64,000 nt of DNA from Bacteroidota bacterium. Its GTDB lineage: Bacteria > Bacteroidota > Bacteroidia > Bacteroidales > Dysgonomonadaceae. Position 1 is the first letter of the stretch. Each line of letters begins with the position of its first letter. The DNA lies in contig JAMNYO010000085.1 of the NCBI GenBank assembly GCA_023622765.1, positions 62,001-126,000 on the forward strand, read 5' to 3'. The notes under the pieces are model-generated. The model ran no database searches and had not been told where the DNA came from. It saw only the letters and a list, made by a program, of their open reading frames with translations. The position numbers and the translations under genes are program-made. Shown piece by piece: positions 1-7,743 of the stretch.

Positions 1-522
1 GCCCGGATTCCGAAGATACAGTACGGGTTTGCAGGTTCGGTTTTATGGAAAGGCTTCGACTTCAATATTTTCTTCAGAGGTGCGGGGAAATCGGACTTCT
101 TCTTTGGCGGAACCGGTTTTTATCCTTTCAACGGGGAGAAGTTGGGCAATGTGCTGACCATTGTAAACGATCAAAAAAACAGGTGGACCCCAGAGTCTTA
201 CTCAGGCGATCCGGCAACGGAAAATCCAAACGCGATTTTCCCACGCCTTACCTATGGCTATAACCAAAACAACAACCGCAACTCGACTTTCTGGTTGGCC
301 AATGCCAGTTATTTACGCTTGAAAACGCTAGAACTGGGATATACACTCCCGAAAGAAACTTCCAAGAAGCTGGCAATGACCAATCTGCGCATCTCGTTAA
401 TCGGAGACAACCTCCACGTTTGGGATAAAGTGAAATTCTGGGATCCGGAGCAGGCGAGCTCCAATGGAGCTGTATATCCGCTCACAAGGTCATACACGCT
501 GGTGTTGCAAATGTCATTTTAA
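1..522 (+). CDS. SusC/RagA-type TonB-dependent receptor, C-terminal fragment
   Basis: This is the 3' end of a SusC-family outer-membrane glycan importer; the frame is open from base 1 and the gene starts outside the window. The last 173 residues show the usual end of the 22-strand barrel: a segment with NSTFWLANASYLRLKTLEL, then GYTLPKE, a strand with ISLIGDNLHVW, and a final strand ending in an aromatic residue (VLQMSF). The plug and carboxypeptidase-like N-terminal domains are missing because of the window edge. A SusD partner follows 25 bp downstream, as expected for a SusCD complex that binds and imports oligosaccharides with TonB energy. Substrate cannot be read from this part. Confidence 0.93.
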   Translation, partial: ARIPKIQYGFAGSVLWKGFDFNIFFRGAGKSDFFFGGTGFYPFNGEKLGNVLTIVNDQKNRWTPESYSGDPATENPNAIFPRLTYGYNQNNNRNSTFWLANASYLRLKTLELGYTLPKETSKKLAMTNLRISLIGDNLHVWDKVKFWDPEQASSNGAVYPLTRSYTLVLQMSF

Positions 523-547
523 AGAAAAGGCTAAATACAATATAATT

Positions 548-2590
548 ATGGTACCAAATAAAATAATGAAGCGGTTATTGATACTTTTTGTCGGTATCAC
601 CATGACTACAGGAGCAATTTTCAACTCCTCCTGTACTTTTCTGGATATTGATCCCTATATTACCGACCTGTTCACTTTGGACTCTGTCTTTGCCAAAAAG
701 GACTACGCCCAAAGATACCTATACAACCTGTATGGCTATATTGTTGATAACGGGTCCTATAGAGGAAATCCCGGTAGAGGCAATGTTACCATGCCTTGGA
801 CGCCTATATCCGATGAATGTGTTTCGGGTTATAAGCGTGGCAATTACCATTCCTACGCCGTTTGGTCGAACAATGAGATGACATCGGAAAACTTTTACGG
901 CTTTGGAAACAGATGGAACCTGTTTTATGAAGGCATAAGAAGGGCAAATACATTTTTAACGAGAATCGATGAGTGCAAGGATGCCGGCGCCATCCAGATA
1001 TTGGAATGGAAAGGGGAAGCATCATTCATCAAGGCTTTGTGTTACTTTGAGCTAATGCTGACTTTTGGGCCAATACCGATTGTTCCTGACTACCCTGTCG
1101 ACTTTGACACCCCCATCGATCAATTGATGATAGAGCGTAATAGCTGGGATGAATGTAGCGAATACGTGGAGGGACTATTGAAAACATCCATCGAGTTGCT
1201 TCCGGAGATGGTTATGGACAAGTCAGAGATAGGAAAAGCGACGAAAAATGCCGCTAGAGCCGTGTTGTCACGACTTACCCTTTACACGGCCAGCCCGTTA
1301 TACAATGGGCAAAACGGGGAGTTCGCGAGCTTTAAAAAGAAAGATGGAACCCCTTTGTTGAACCCTGAAAAGAGTATGGAGAAATGGGCAAAGGCAGCCG
1401 CCGCGGCTCAGGAGCTGGTCGTTCTGAAACCGAATGACCTGTATACGGTGCCGGCAAAGGACAATACTCCCGATGTTCCTGTTCCCGCGGATGAAAAAGG
1501 AAACTTCCCCGCGGGTGTCGGAGGCATTGATCACTACCACTCCTATATCGATATGTTTAACGGAGAGTGTGTTCAAGTCTCTTCCAACACCGAGGTGTTG
1601 TTCTCTAAACAAGCTTCTGATGCTACCGACTTTGGTCGCTACATGGATCCCGGGATGATAGATGGTTGGAGCGGCTTTTATTTCCCTCAACGTATAGTAG
1701 ACCAGTACTATATGGCCGATGGAAGAGACATCAGCAATTCAAGTGCCGAGTTTCCTTATGAACAAACCGGTTACACGGATCGAGACTCTACCTTTTCGGG
1801 TGATAGGATGACCGATGGATTCACCTTATTGGCGGGTACGCGTAAATGGTATGTCAACAGGGAGATCCGTTTTTATGCCACGGTTGCATTTAATAACTCG
1901 TTTTATCCGTCTGTTTCAACACCGCCCGATAGGATTGGAGCTGACGGAAAGGTGGCAAAATTCTTTGCTAACAGCATCAGCGGGAAAGAGGCCGCGGCAC
2001 AAAGGCCAGCCGCCTTGGGAGAGGAGTATGCCATGACGGGGTACCTGTGTCGAAAATTCAACCATTATGAAGATTCGTGGTTAACCAACGGACGGAGAAA
2101 AGCCAAGTACGGGATTCTCTACCGCATGGCAGAAGTGTACCTGAACTACGTGGAGGCGATGAATGAGCTGGATGCCACGTATACCGTTGATGGGGTAACC
2201 GTTTCACGGGATCAAGCCGAAATGAAACGATGCTTTAACTTGATACGTCACCGTGTGGGGTTGCCCGGGATTACGGATGCCGATGTAGCCAACCAGCAAA
2301 GGATGAGGGAACTCATCGAGCGAGAACGCTTGCTGGAAATGATGTGGGAAGGAAGGCGCTACTTTGACACGCGACGCAACAAAACCGCTGTCATTCATGA
2401 AAATGAGCCGGTCATGGGTCTGGACGTAAGTGCTAGGACTCAAGACATTGAAAGGTTCTACAATGTGGTGAAAGCCACGGAAAGACCTTACCTCTACAAG
2501 GTGTTCACCACAAGACAAACTTTCTGGCCTATACCGAAAAGTGAGATTGACAAGAACTACAATCTTATCCAAATGATTGGATTTATGTAA
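548..2590 (+). CDS. SusD/RagB-family surface glycan-binding lipoprotein
   Basis: Surface lipoprotein that forms the lid of the SusC channel and binds the glycan before import. The 680-residue product has a type II signal peptide with lipobox FNSSC, followed by the typical FLDIDP start of mature SusD proteins. The N-terminal TPR-like helices (WKGEASFIKALCYFELM, then FGPIPIV) and the C-terminal RagB region (LIRHRVGLPGI, ERERLLEMMWEGRRYFDTRR, WPIPKSEID) are clear. An open frame extends upstream into susC, but the start at 548, or the ATG at 566 (MKRLLIL), is the one that gives a signal peptide. Co-transcription with the susC fragment is likely (25 bp gap). Confidence 0.95.
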   Translation: MVPNKIMKRLLILFVGITMTTGAIFNSSCTFLDIDPYITDLFTLDSVFAKKDYAQRYLYNLYGYIVDNGSYRGNPGRGNVTMPWTPISDECVSGYKRGNYHSYAVWSNNEMTSENFYGFGNRWNLFYEGIRRANTFLTRIDECKDAGAIQILEWKGEASFIKALCYFELMLTFGPIPIVPDYPVDFDTPIDQLMIERNSWDECSEYVEGLLKTSIELLPEMVMDKSEIGKATKNAARAVLSRLTLYTASPLYNGQNGEFASFKKKDGTPLLNPEKSMEKWAKAAAAAQELVVLKPNDLYTVPAKDNTPDVPVPADEKGNFPAGVGGIDHYHSYIDMFNGECVQVSSNTEVLFSKQASDATDFGRYMDPGMIDGWSGFYFPQRIVDQYYMADGRDISNSSAEFPYEQTGYTDRDSTFSGDRMTDGFTLLAGTRKWYVNREIRFYATVAFNNSFYPSVSTPPDRIGADGKVAKFFANSISGKEAAAQRPAALGEEYAMTGYLCRKFNHYEDSWLTNGRRKAKYGILYRMAEVYLNYVEAMNELDATYTVDGVTVSRDQAEMKRCFNLIRHRVGLPGITDADVANQQRMRELIERERLLEMMWEGRRYFDTRRNKTAVIHENEPVMGLDVSARTQDIERFYNVVKATERPYLYKVFTTRQTFWPIPKSEIDKNYNLIQMIGFM

Positions 2591-2812
2591 CAAGACAAAG
2601 TATATTTTCCCTGTATCACGGGATGTCATGTACTGAAACATAAAGATAAAATAATCGTATGAAACGAGCATGTAAATCATTTACACCCATGACGAACTAT
2701 TCCGTTAAACCAAATGAGCATTGGACAAGGCCATGGCGAGGAATAGTCTAACTTTAGTGAATGATTAAAGCGAGTTCCATACGATACCTTTGAAAATAAT
2801 AATTTTAATCGT

Positions 2813-3709
2813 ATGAAAACAAATAGGATAAACGTAACGGGAATTAGCACGTTGTTGGTTTGTTGCCTGATATGGGTATGGGTCTCCTGCTCCAATGAGG
2901 TCGATTTTGGAGAACAATATAAGAAAACAGTTTACATTGTTAACAGCAACGAGCTGTTGTACCTGGGAGAGCACTCTTTTGACGCGGACAACAACGCGAT
3001 AGCCATTTCGGTTTACTGTGCCTCTTCTCAACCTATTACCCAAGATTTAAAAGTTAGGTTGAAAATTGATAGGCACGCGCTTGACTCACTGAATGCCCTC
3101 CAGTTGCTGGCGGATCCAGATTATCGGCCTAGGGTGATGCTACCCAAAGACAATTATCGATTGGAAGGTGAGCAATACGTGACCATCAAAGCAGGAGAAC
3201 AATATGGTATATTATACGTTCCGTTTGATTTTTCAAATCTGGATCCCCTTATACCGTATGCCCTACCTATCTCTCTGGTTTCCAATAATGCCAACTATGA
3301 CATAAGTCCTAAGTTGAAATCCATAGTGTACCAGATTGAGATGATCAACGACTATTCAGGGGAATACAACGGGAGTTCACGTACCTCCCTAACAGCTATT
3401 TTGGGTGTACAGCCAACACTAAAAGCAATCTCTGCTAACCAAGTAAGGATGACGATCCACAATCTGTTGGATGACGAAAAGGCCGTTCTTACGAACTTTA
3501 TGGTATTAACCATAGCGGATGACAACAGTGTAGCCATTGCACCATGGGGTATCGCTGATGTGGAGGACCTTGGAGGCAGCACGTACAACCCTGTCACTCA
3601 GACATTCGAACTGAACTATCAATACATAGATTCTTCAGCCAAACGTCTTACCGTAACTACCGTCATCAGGAATATCGATGCTCCACCTACAGAGGAAGAT
3701 GAGCTGTAA
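2813..3709 (+). CDS. DUF1735-type (BT_3987-like N-terminal) PUL lipoprotein with DUF4361-like C-terminus
   Basis: A 298-residue lipoprotein with signal peptide and lipobox VWVSC. The N-terminal half (about residues 35-165) is an Ig-like domain of the DUF1735 type, found attached to GH18 enzymes and on surface glycan-binding proteins encoded next to susCD. The C-terminal half (SGEYNGSS onward, with FELNYQYID near the end) looks like DUF4361, again a surface-binding module. Its role is inferred to be extra glycan capture at the cell surface. It follows susD after a 222-bp gap and its stop lies 31 bp before the start of the next lipoprotein gene, so the two are probably one transcript. No catalytic motif is visible. 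Confidence 0.8.
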   Translation: MKTNRINVTGISTLLVCCLIWVWVSCSNEVDFGEQYKKTVYIVNSNELLYLGEHSFDADNNAIAISVYCASSQPITQDLKVRLKIDRHALDSLNALQLLADPDYRPRVMLPKDNYRLEGEQYVTIKAGEQYGILYVPFDFSNLDPLIPYALPISLVSNNANYDISPKLKSIVYQIEMINDYSGEYNGSSRTSLTAILGVQPTLKAISANQVRMTIHNLLDDEKAVLTNFMVLTIADDNSVAIAPWGIADVEDLGGSTYNPVTQTFELNYQYIDSSAKRLTVTTVIRNIDAPPTEEDEL

Positions 3710-3740
3710 TCGGAATCACAATAAAAAAAGAATGCAAATT

Positions 3741-4997
3741 ATGGATAAATTAGCGAGAATATTTATTTTTTGCCTTATCGCAAGCCTGTTTATCGCTTGT
3801 GAAGAGGATGAGCAGACCACGGAGCCGTTGGCACCCTATTTTGGCGTTGCAGGCAATGAACTCATCCAAGAGTTCGTGGGTGAATCCGATACCAAATACG
3901 TGACGGTAAGCACCAACCGTGAGTTCAAGGCGGTATCTTCTGATTCCACCTGGTGTAACGTTGAGATTATTGATGACAAGACCGACAACCTGAAAATAAC
4001 GGTGTCTGATAATGAAAAACCCAAAAGACGTACCGCTGAAATAACTGTCTCATCATCCGGTTTTGACAATATTGTCATCTCTGTAGTTCAGAATTGGAGT
4101 GCTACGATTACTACCGATAAGTCATATGTTTTACTTACCAATAAGCATTTAGAGTTTAGCTTGAAAATTCGCAGCAATATTGATTATGAACTTGAGTTGC
4201 CAAGCTGGATAAGTGAAAAATCAAGTCAAGCGGATGGCACCCACATTTTCACGTTTACACCGATTTCACCCGGTGAGCGCTCAGACAATATTATCATTAA
4301 AGCAAAAGATGAAGGGTCTAATGTTAGGGTAGCCGTGCCGGTTGTACATAGGGAACGTATCAAGAAAATAGGGTCGTGGCTGTTTGATGATCCCACGAAC
4401 TTGGTAAAAGCAACGGTAGGAAAAGATTTGCAAATCGTTCGCAATACGGCTTACAACCCGGACGCCCAATTCTTATCGGTCGAAGGACCTTCAAGCACCA
4501 ACAAGGCTGTGCGCATCCCTGTAAATTGCCATTTTCTGGCCGATCATGGTATGGTTCCTAAAGAAGGGGAGAACTACATTTCAGAATACACCCTGTTTTT
4601 TGAATTTAAAATACCGGCAGTAGGACGATTCTACACCTTTTTTCAGACCAACCTCAACAATAATGACGATGGTGAAATTTTTGTAAGAAGTGCCGTACCC
4701 CCTACCATTGGTGTTGGCGCTACCGGATATGCCGGTGGAGGTTTGATAAAAGCAAATGAATGGCATAGGTTGTATTTGTCATTCAAGCCAGGGGATGTTA
4801 AGTTCTTTCTCGGTGGTGAGCAATTTCATTCCAGCACCACTAATCAAGCCCGCTTTAGGCTTGATCTCACCGGTGTAATTCTATGTGGTGGCCCATGGAC
4901 AAAAAAAGATGACAACGAGTTTGACATTGGCGAAATAAGCATTTGGAATGGCGCCTTGACAATTGACGATATAAAAGAGCTTGAAGGGGTGAAATAA
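3741..4997 (+). CDS. BACON-domain lipoprotein with LamG/concanavalin-like C-terminal module
   Basis: A roughly 418-residue lipoprotein (lipobox SLFIAC). Residues about 35-125 form a BACON-like beta-sandwich (conserved SSDSTWCNV and KRRTAEITVSSS, ending VVQNW); a second related sandwich follows to about residue 210. The C-terminal 200 residues resemble a LamG/concanavalin A-like jelly roll (YTLFFEFKIP, EWHRLYLSFKPGDVKFFLGG, and a final FDIGEISIWNGALTIDDIKEL). This is the architecture of surface glycan-binding proteins of PULs; a lyase or hydrolase activity of the jelly roll cannot be excluded. ATG 3732 is an alternative start; a further upstream ATG at 3678 lies inside the preceding gene and gives no signal peptide. 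The stalk is homologous to that of the next gene. Confidence 0.75.
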   Translation: MDKLARIFIFCLIASLFIACEEDEQTTEPLAPYFGVAGNELIQEFVGESDTKYVTVSTNREFKAVSSDSTWCNVEIIDDKTDNLKITVSDNEKPKRRTAEITVSSSGFDNIVISVVQNWSATITTDKSYVLLTNKHLEFSLKIRSNIDYELELPSWISEKSSQADGTHIFTFTPISPGERSDNIIIKAKDEGSNVRVAVPVVHRERIKKIGSWLFDDPTNLVKATVGKDLQIVRNTAYNPDAQFLSVEGPSSTNKAVRIPVNCHFLADHGMVPKEGENYISEYTLFFEFKIPAVGRFYTFFQTNLNNNDDGEIFVRSAVPPTIGVGATGYAGGGLIKANEWHRLYLSFKPGDVKFFLGGEQFHSSTTNQARFRLDLTGVILCGGPWTKKDDNEFDIGEISIWNGALTIDDIKELEGVK

Positions 4998-5012
4998 CTC
5001 TCAGTGTAACAA

Positions 5013-5046
5013 GGTGGCATCCCTTGTACGGGATGTCACCTTTTTT
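5013..5046 (+). terminator. Rho-independent terminator after the BACON/LamG gene
   Basis: An 11-bp stem (5013-5023 with 5030-5040, one G-T pair) closes a 6-base loop and is followed by TTTTTT. It lies 15 bp after the stop at 4997 and 22 bp before the next ATG at 5068. It should end or attenuate the susCD transcript, so the downstream glycerophosphodiesterase gene may be expressed at a lower level or from its own promoter. It also rules out upstream starts for that gene. Confidence 0.85.
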
Positions 5047-5067
5047 ACACATAAAACGCCTATTATT

Positions 5068-6417
5068 ATGGACAGAACGTTTAAAAACAGGTTTCTCAGC
5101 ATCAGCTTGTTTCTCGTTATCAGCTTGTTGATGTTGTCTTGCGACAACAAAGAGGCGGATGATGTCAAGAGCTACTTTACGGTCAGCCCCGAGAACCTTG
5201 TTCTTGACTTTGAAGCCACAGGTGGCACCAGTTTTTATACGGTTAACTCAGATAAAACGGTCCAAGTCATTTCCGATAAACCCGATTGGTGTAAAGCTGT
5301 ACTCACGAATGTCTCATTTGATAATTTAAAGATCGCTGTTTCAGAGAACAAAGAGTTTCAAGAGCGAAAAGCCACGGTAACCATAAGCAATGGGTTAGAA
5401 AAGAGAACTATCAGGATAACGCAGCAGGGAGTCCATCCTATTTTAACGGTAGATAAAAACAACGTTTTTATCCAGTTTGGTAAACCAGAATTCACACTTG
5501 ATGTTGATGCAAACATCCCATTCCATTTTGAGCTTCCCGAGTGGGTTACAGAAAAAGAGGGCAATGAATGGAGAGAAGGCAAGAAAACATACGCTTTCAT
5601 GCTTTCAGAGTTACCCGATGAATTGTTGATTCGAGAAAGCTCAATCATGATAAAGAGCACAAATGAATCCATTCAAATACAACCGGTTGCCATATCAATC
5701 ACACAAAAAGCAGTTACCAAGATCATCGCGCATAGGGGGTATTGGCAAACCCCAAATTACCCGCAGAATTCATTGGCATCATTCCGCCGTGCTATTGATT
5801 TAGGGATCTATGGTTCAGAAATGGATGTATATATAACCACAGACGGCGTGGTGGTGCTAAATCATGATGCCACGATCAATGGTATTAACGTGGAAAATTC
5901 TACTTATGATGACTTGAAAAATATAAAGCTCTCCAACGGGGAACCTATGCCTACCCTGCGTAATTGTATCATCCTCGCCAAAGAGCGCAACACCGTAAAA
6001 CTGGTGATTGAAATAAAACCGCATTCAACCACGACCAATGAGAACAGGGCCGTTGACGCGGTAGTTCAATTGGTGGAAGAGTATGGTATAACACACTTGG
6101 TCGATTATATCTCGTTTAGTCAGAACATATGTAAACGGCTTATTGCCAAAAACCCCAAAAACAGGGTGGCCTACCTGAATGGAAACCTAACACCAGACGC
6201 GTTATACAATGATGGTTATTGGGGGCTGGATTACAGTTCGAGCGTTCTCAAATCCAACACGAGTTGGGTGAAACGTGCTCAGAACTTGGGAATCACCACC
6301 AATGTATGGACGGTCAACTCAACCGAGGATTTTGAATATTTCATATCTATGGGAGTCAACTTCATCACGACTGACTACCCACAAAATCTGAAACAGTTAT
6401 TGACCACCTACAAATAG
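5068..6417 (+). CDS. BACON-stalk lipoprotein with glycerophosphodiester phosphodiesterase (GDPD) domain
   Basis: A 449-residue lipoprotein (lipobox LLMLSC) predicted to hydrolyse glycerophosphodiesters to an alcohol and glycerol 3-phosphate. Residues about 30-215 are two BACON-like sandwiches closely related to those of the preceding gene (PDWCKAVL, ITQQG). The GDPD TIM barrel begins at HRGYW: H222-R223, the metal pair E251-x-D253 (SEMDVY) and the second histidine H266 (LNHD) are all present, as are the barrel motifs VKLVIEIKP and TTNVWTVNS, and the ITTDYP end. Outer-surface location inside a PUL suggests removal of glycerophospho groups from a glycan or glycolipid, or phosphate scavenging; that is inference. 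A terminator separates it from the upstream genes. ATG 5068 is chosen because it begins the signal peptide. Confidence 0.88.
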   Translation: MDRTFKNRFLSISLFLVISLLMLSCDNKEADDVKSYFTVSPENLVLDFEATGGTSFYTVNSDKTVQVISDKPDWCKAVLTNVSFDNLKIAVSENKEFQERKATVTISNGLEKRTIRITQQGVHPILTVDKNNVFIQFGKPEFTLDVDANIPFHFELPEWVTEKEGNEWREGKKTYAFMLSELPDELLIRESSIMIKSTNESIQIQPVAISITQKAVTKIIAHRGYWQTPNYPQNSLASFRRAIDLGIYGSEMDVYITTDGVVVLNHDATINGINVENSTYDDLKNIKLSNGEPMPTLRNCIILAKERNTVKLVIEIKPHSTTTNENRAVDAVVQLVEEYGITHLVDYISFSQNICKRLIAKNPKNRVAYLNGNLTPDALYNDGYWGLDYSSSVLKSNTSWVKRAQNLGITTNVWTVNSTEDFEYFISMGVNFITTDYPQNLKQLLTTYK

Positions 6418-6522
6418 ATGTCTCAATAAGTGAGGTAGTATGTATCTATGCTCCTAAATGCAACTTTGAAGAGCAACGCCCAGGGGGCTCTTGATAAAGG
6501 TTGGGAAGCTTCGATTTCATAG

Positions 6523-7662
6523 ATGATAGAGAAAATGCAAGCAAAAGGTATTATCATGCTGATGGTGGTTTTATCAGCGATAGGCTGCTTGTTCTCCTGT
6601 GAAGGGAAAGGAGCGGGTCATGACCCGGAAGATCCAAAAAATGGAGACGACACGCTACAAATCAAGAATGATTATGAAATATCAGGTTGGTATAATGATG
6701 GGTGGAACAGGGAAAGCCACGATGTTTACATGAAATACCACCATCTGTTTTCCATGGTTAATCCATATTGGTATAACCTGGGAACGTCAACCAGCTCATC
6801 CACGGCAAATGGAGAGATTCACGAACGGGAGTACGCGTTTAACCATCAACAAATTAAAGAAATTCACGATAATGGTGACCTAATCATTCCCGCTATTGGT
6901 GATGTTGCTTCGGAACAGGTTAACAACATATTGAACAATCCCCAGGCAAGAAAAAAACTGATCGATAACCTGGTCAATACAGCTATATCGAGAAAATATG
7001 ATGGATGGGATCTGAATTTTGAAAACGCCCATGAAAAAGACAAAGCACTGTTTACTGCTTTTGCCCATGAGTTAGGCAATAGACTTCAAGCCAAAGGGAA
7101 AGTATTGGATATAACTATCGGGGCATTTAACAACCCAACAAATGAAAGTTACTGGATATTTGACTTGGATGGACTGAAAACAGACGCGGTGAGAAGAATT
7201 AAAATAATGGCCTACGACCAACACTTGGGCGAGGAGCCTATCCCTTTGGACGCGGTTGGAGATATCGTTTGGGTAAGAAGTGTTTTGGACTATGTGATAA
7301 AAGAAAGAAGTTTTCCTTCCAAGAAAATAATATTGGGTATTCCCAATTATGGATGGAGTTATCAATACAACAGCTCCACTGAGAGTTGGATGATTCAATA
7401 TCCATTCAGCACCTATACCTATTACATGTCAAGACCCTCTTTCCAAACTTGGTGGCAAAATATTTACAAAGAAAACTACGCGGAATGGACAGAAGCGGGC
7501 GTAAGCTACGCTGCTTTTTACGCCAACGCACAATCGGTACAGGAAAGGTTGCGTTTGGTCAAGGAGTTCAATTTAGCAGGAGCTTGTTTCTGGGTATTGG
7601 GAAGAGAAGACGAAAATATATACCGCTCTGCCATACCGGCAGAGCTACCAGGCGTAAGGTGA
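6523..7662 (+). CDS. GH18-family lipoprotein (chitinase/endo-beta-N-acetylglucosaminidase or YaaH-like fold)
   Basis: A 379-residue lipoprotein (lipobox CLFSC; ATG 6535 is an alternative start). The TIM barrel carries the GH18 signature as YDGWDLNFE (residues 159-167): D160, D163 and the catalytic acid E167 are present, but the residue two before the acid, normally Asp and the one that stabilises the oxazolinium intermediate, is N165. Other GH18 elements are KIMAYDQH (Y231, D232), GIPNYGWSY and GACFWVLG, which recall YaaH/SleL-type glucosaminidases as much as PUL endo-glycosidases. Next to susCD, a role in cutting the chitobiose core of N-glycans or another GlcNAc-containing polymer is plausible. 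Activity may be altered by the Asn. Confidence 0.82.
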   Translation: MIEKMQAKGIIMLMVVLSAIGCLFSCEGKGAGHDPEDPKNGDDTLQIKNDYEISGWYNDGWNRESHDVYMKYHHLFSMVNPYWYNLGTSTSSSTANGEIHEREYAFNHQQIKEIHDNGDLIIPAIGDVASEQVNNILNNPQARKKLIDNLVNTAISRKYDGWDLNFENAHEKDKALFTAFAHELGNRLQAKGKVLDITIGAFNNPTNESYWIFDLDGLKTDAVRRIKIMAYDQHLGEEPIPLDAVGDIVWVRSVLDYVIKERSFPSKKIILGIPNYGWSYQYNSSTESWMIQYPFSTYTYYMSRPSFQTWWQNIYKENYAEWTEAGVSYAAFYANAQSVQERLRLVKEFNLAGACFWVLGREDENIYRSAIPAELPGVR

Positions 7663-7743
7663 ATGCATGCAGGCTTCACACTATCAGCCTGGTGGTTTTG
7701 AAGCAGGTTCAACAGGCGCAAAGTGAACGTATACAGGCTTCAC
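7649..7743. repeat. Pair of 31-bp imperfect direct repeats at the convergent gene ends
   Basis: Copy A (7649-7679) and copy B (7713-7743) agree at 26 of 31 positions; all five differences are transitions. Copy A contains the stop codon of the GH18 gene (TGA at 7660-7662) and copy B contains, on the other strand, the stop of the GH95 gene (7740-7742). Each copy also holds a short inverted pair (GTGAA ... TTCAC) that could form a small hairpin, so the region may serve as a two-way end of transcription. Confidence 0.7.

Noticed and set aside
464-547. Upstream start for the first SusD
   Set aside because: It lies inside the susC fragment and would bury the signal peptide; 548 or 566 fits.
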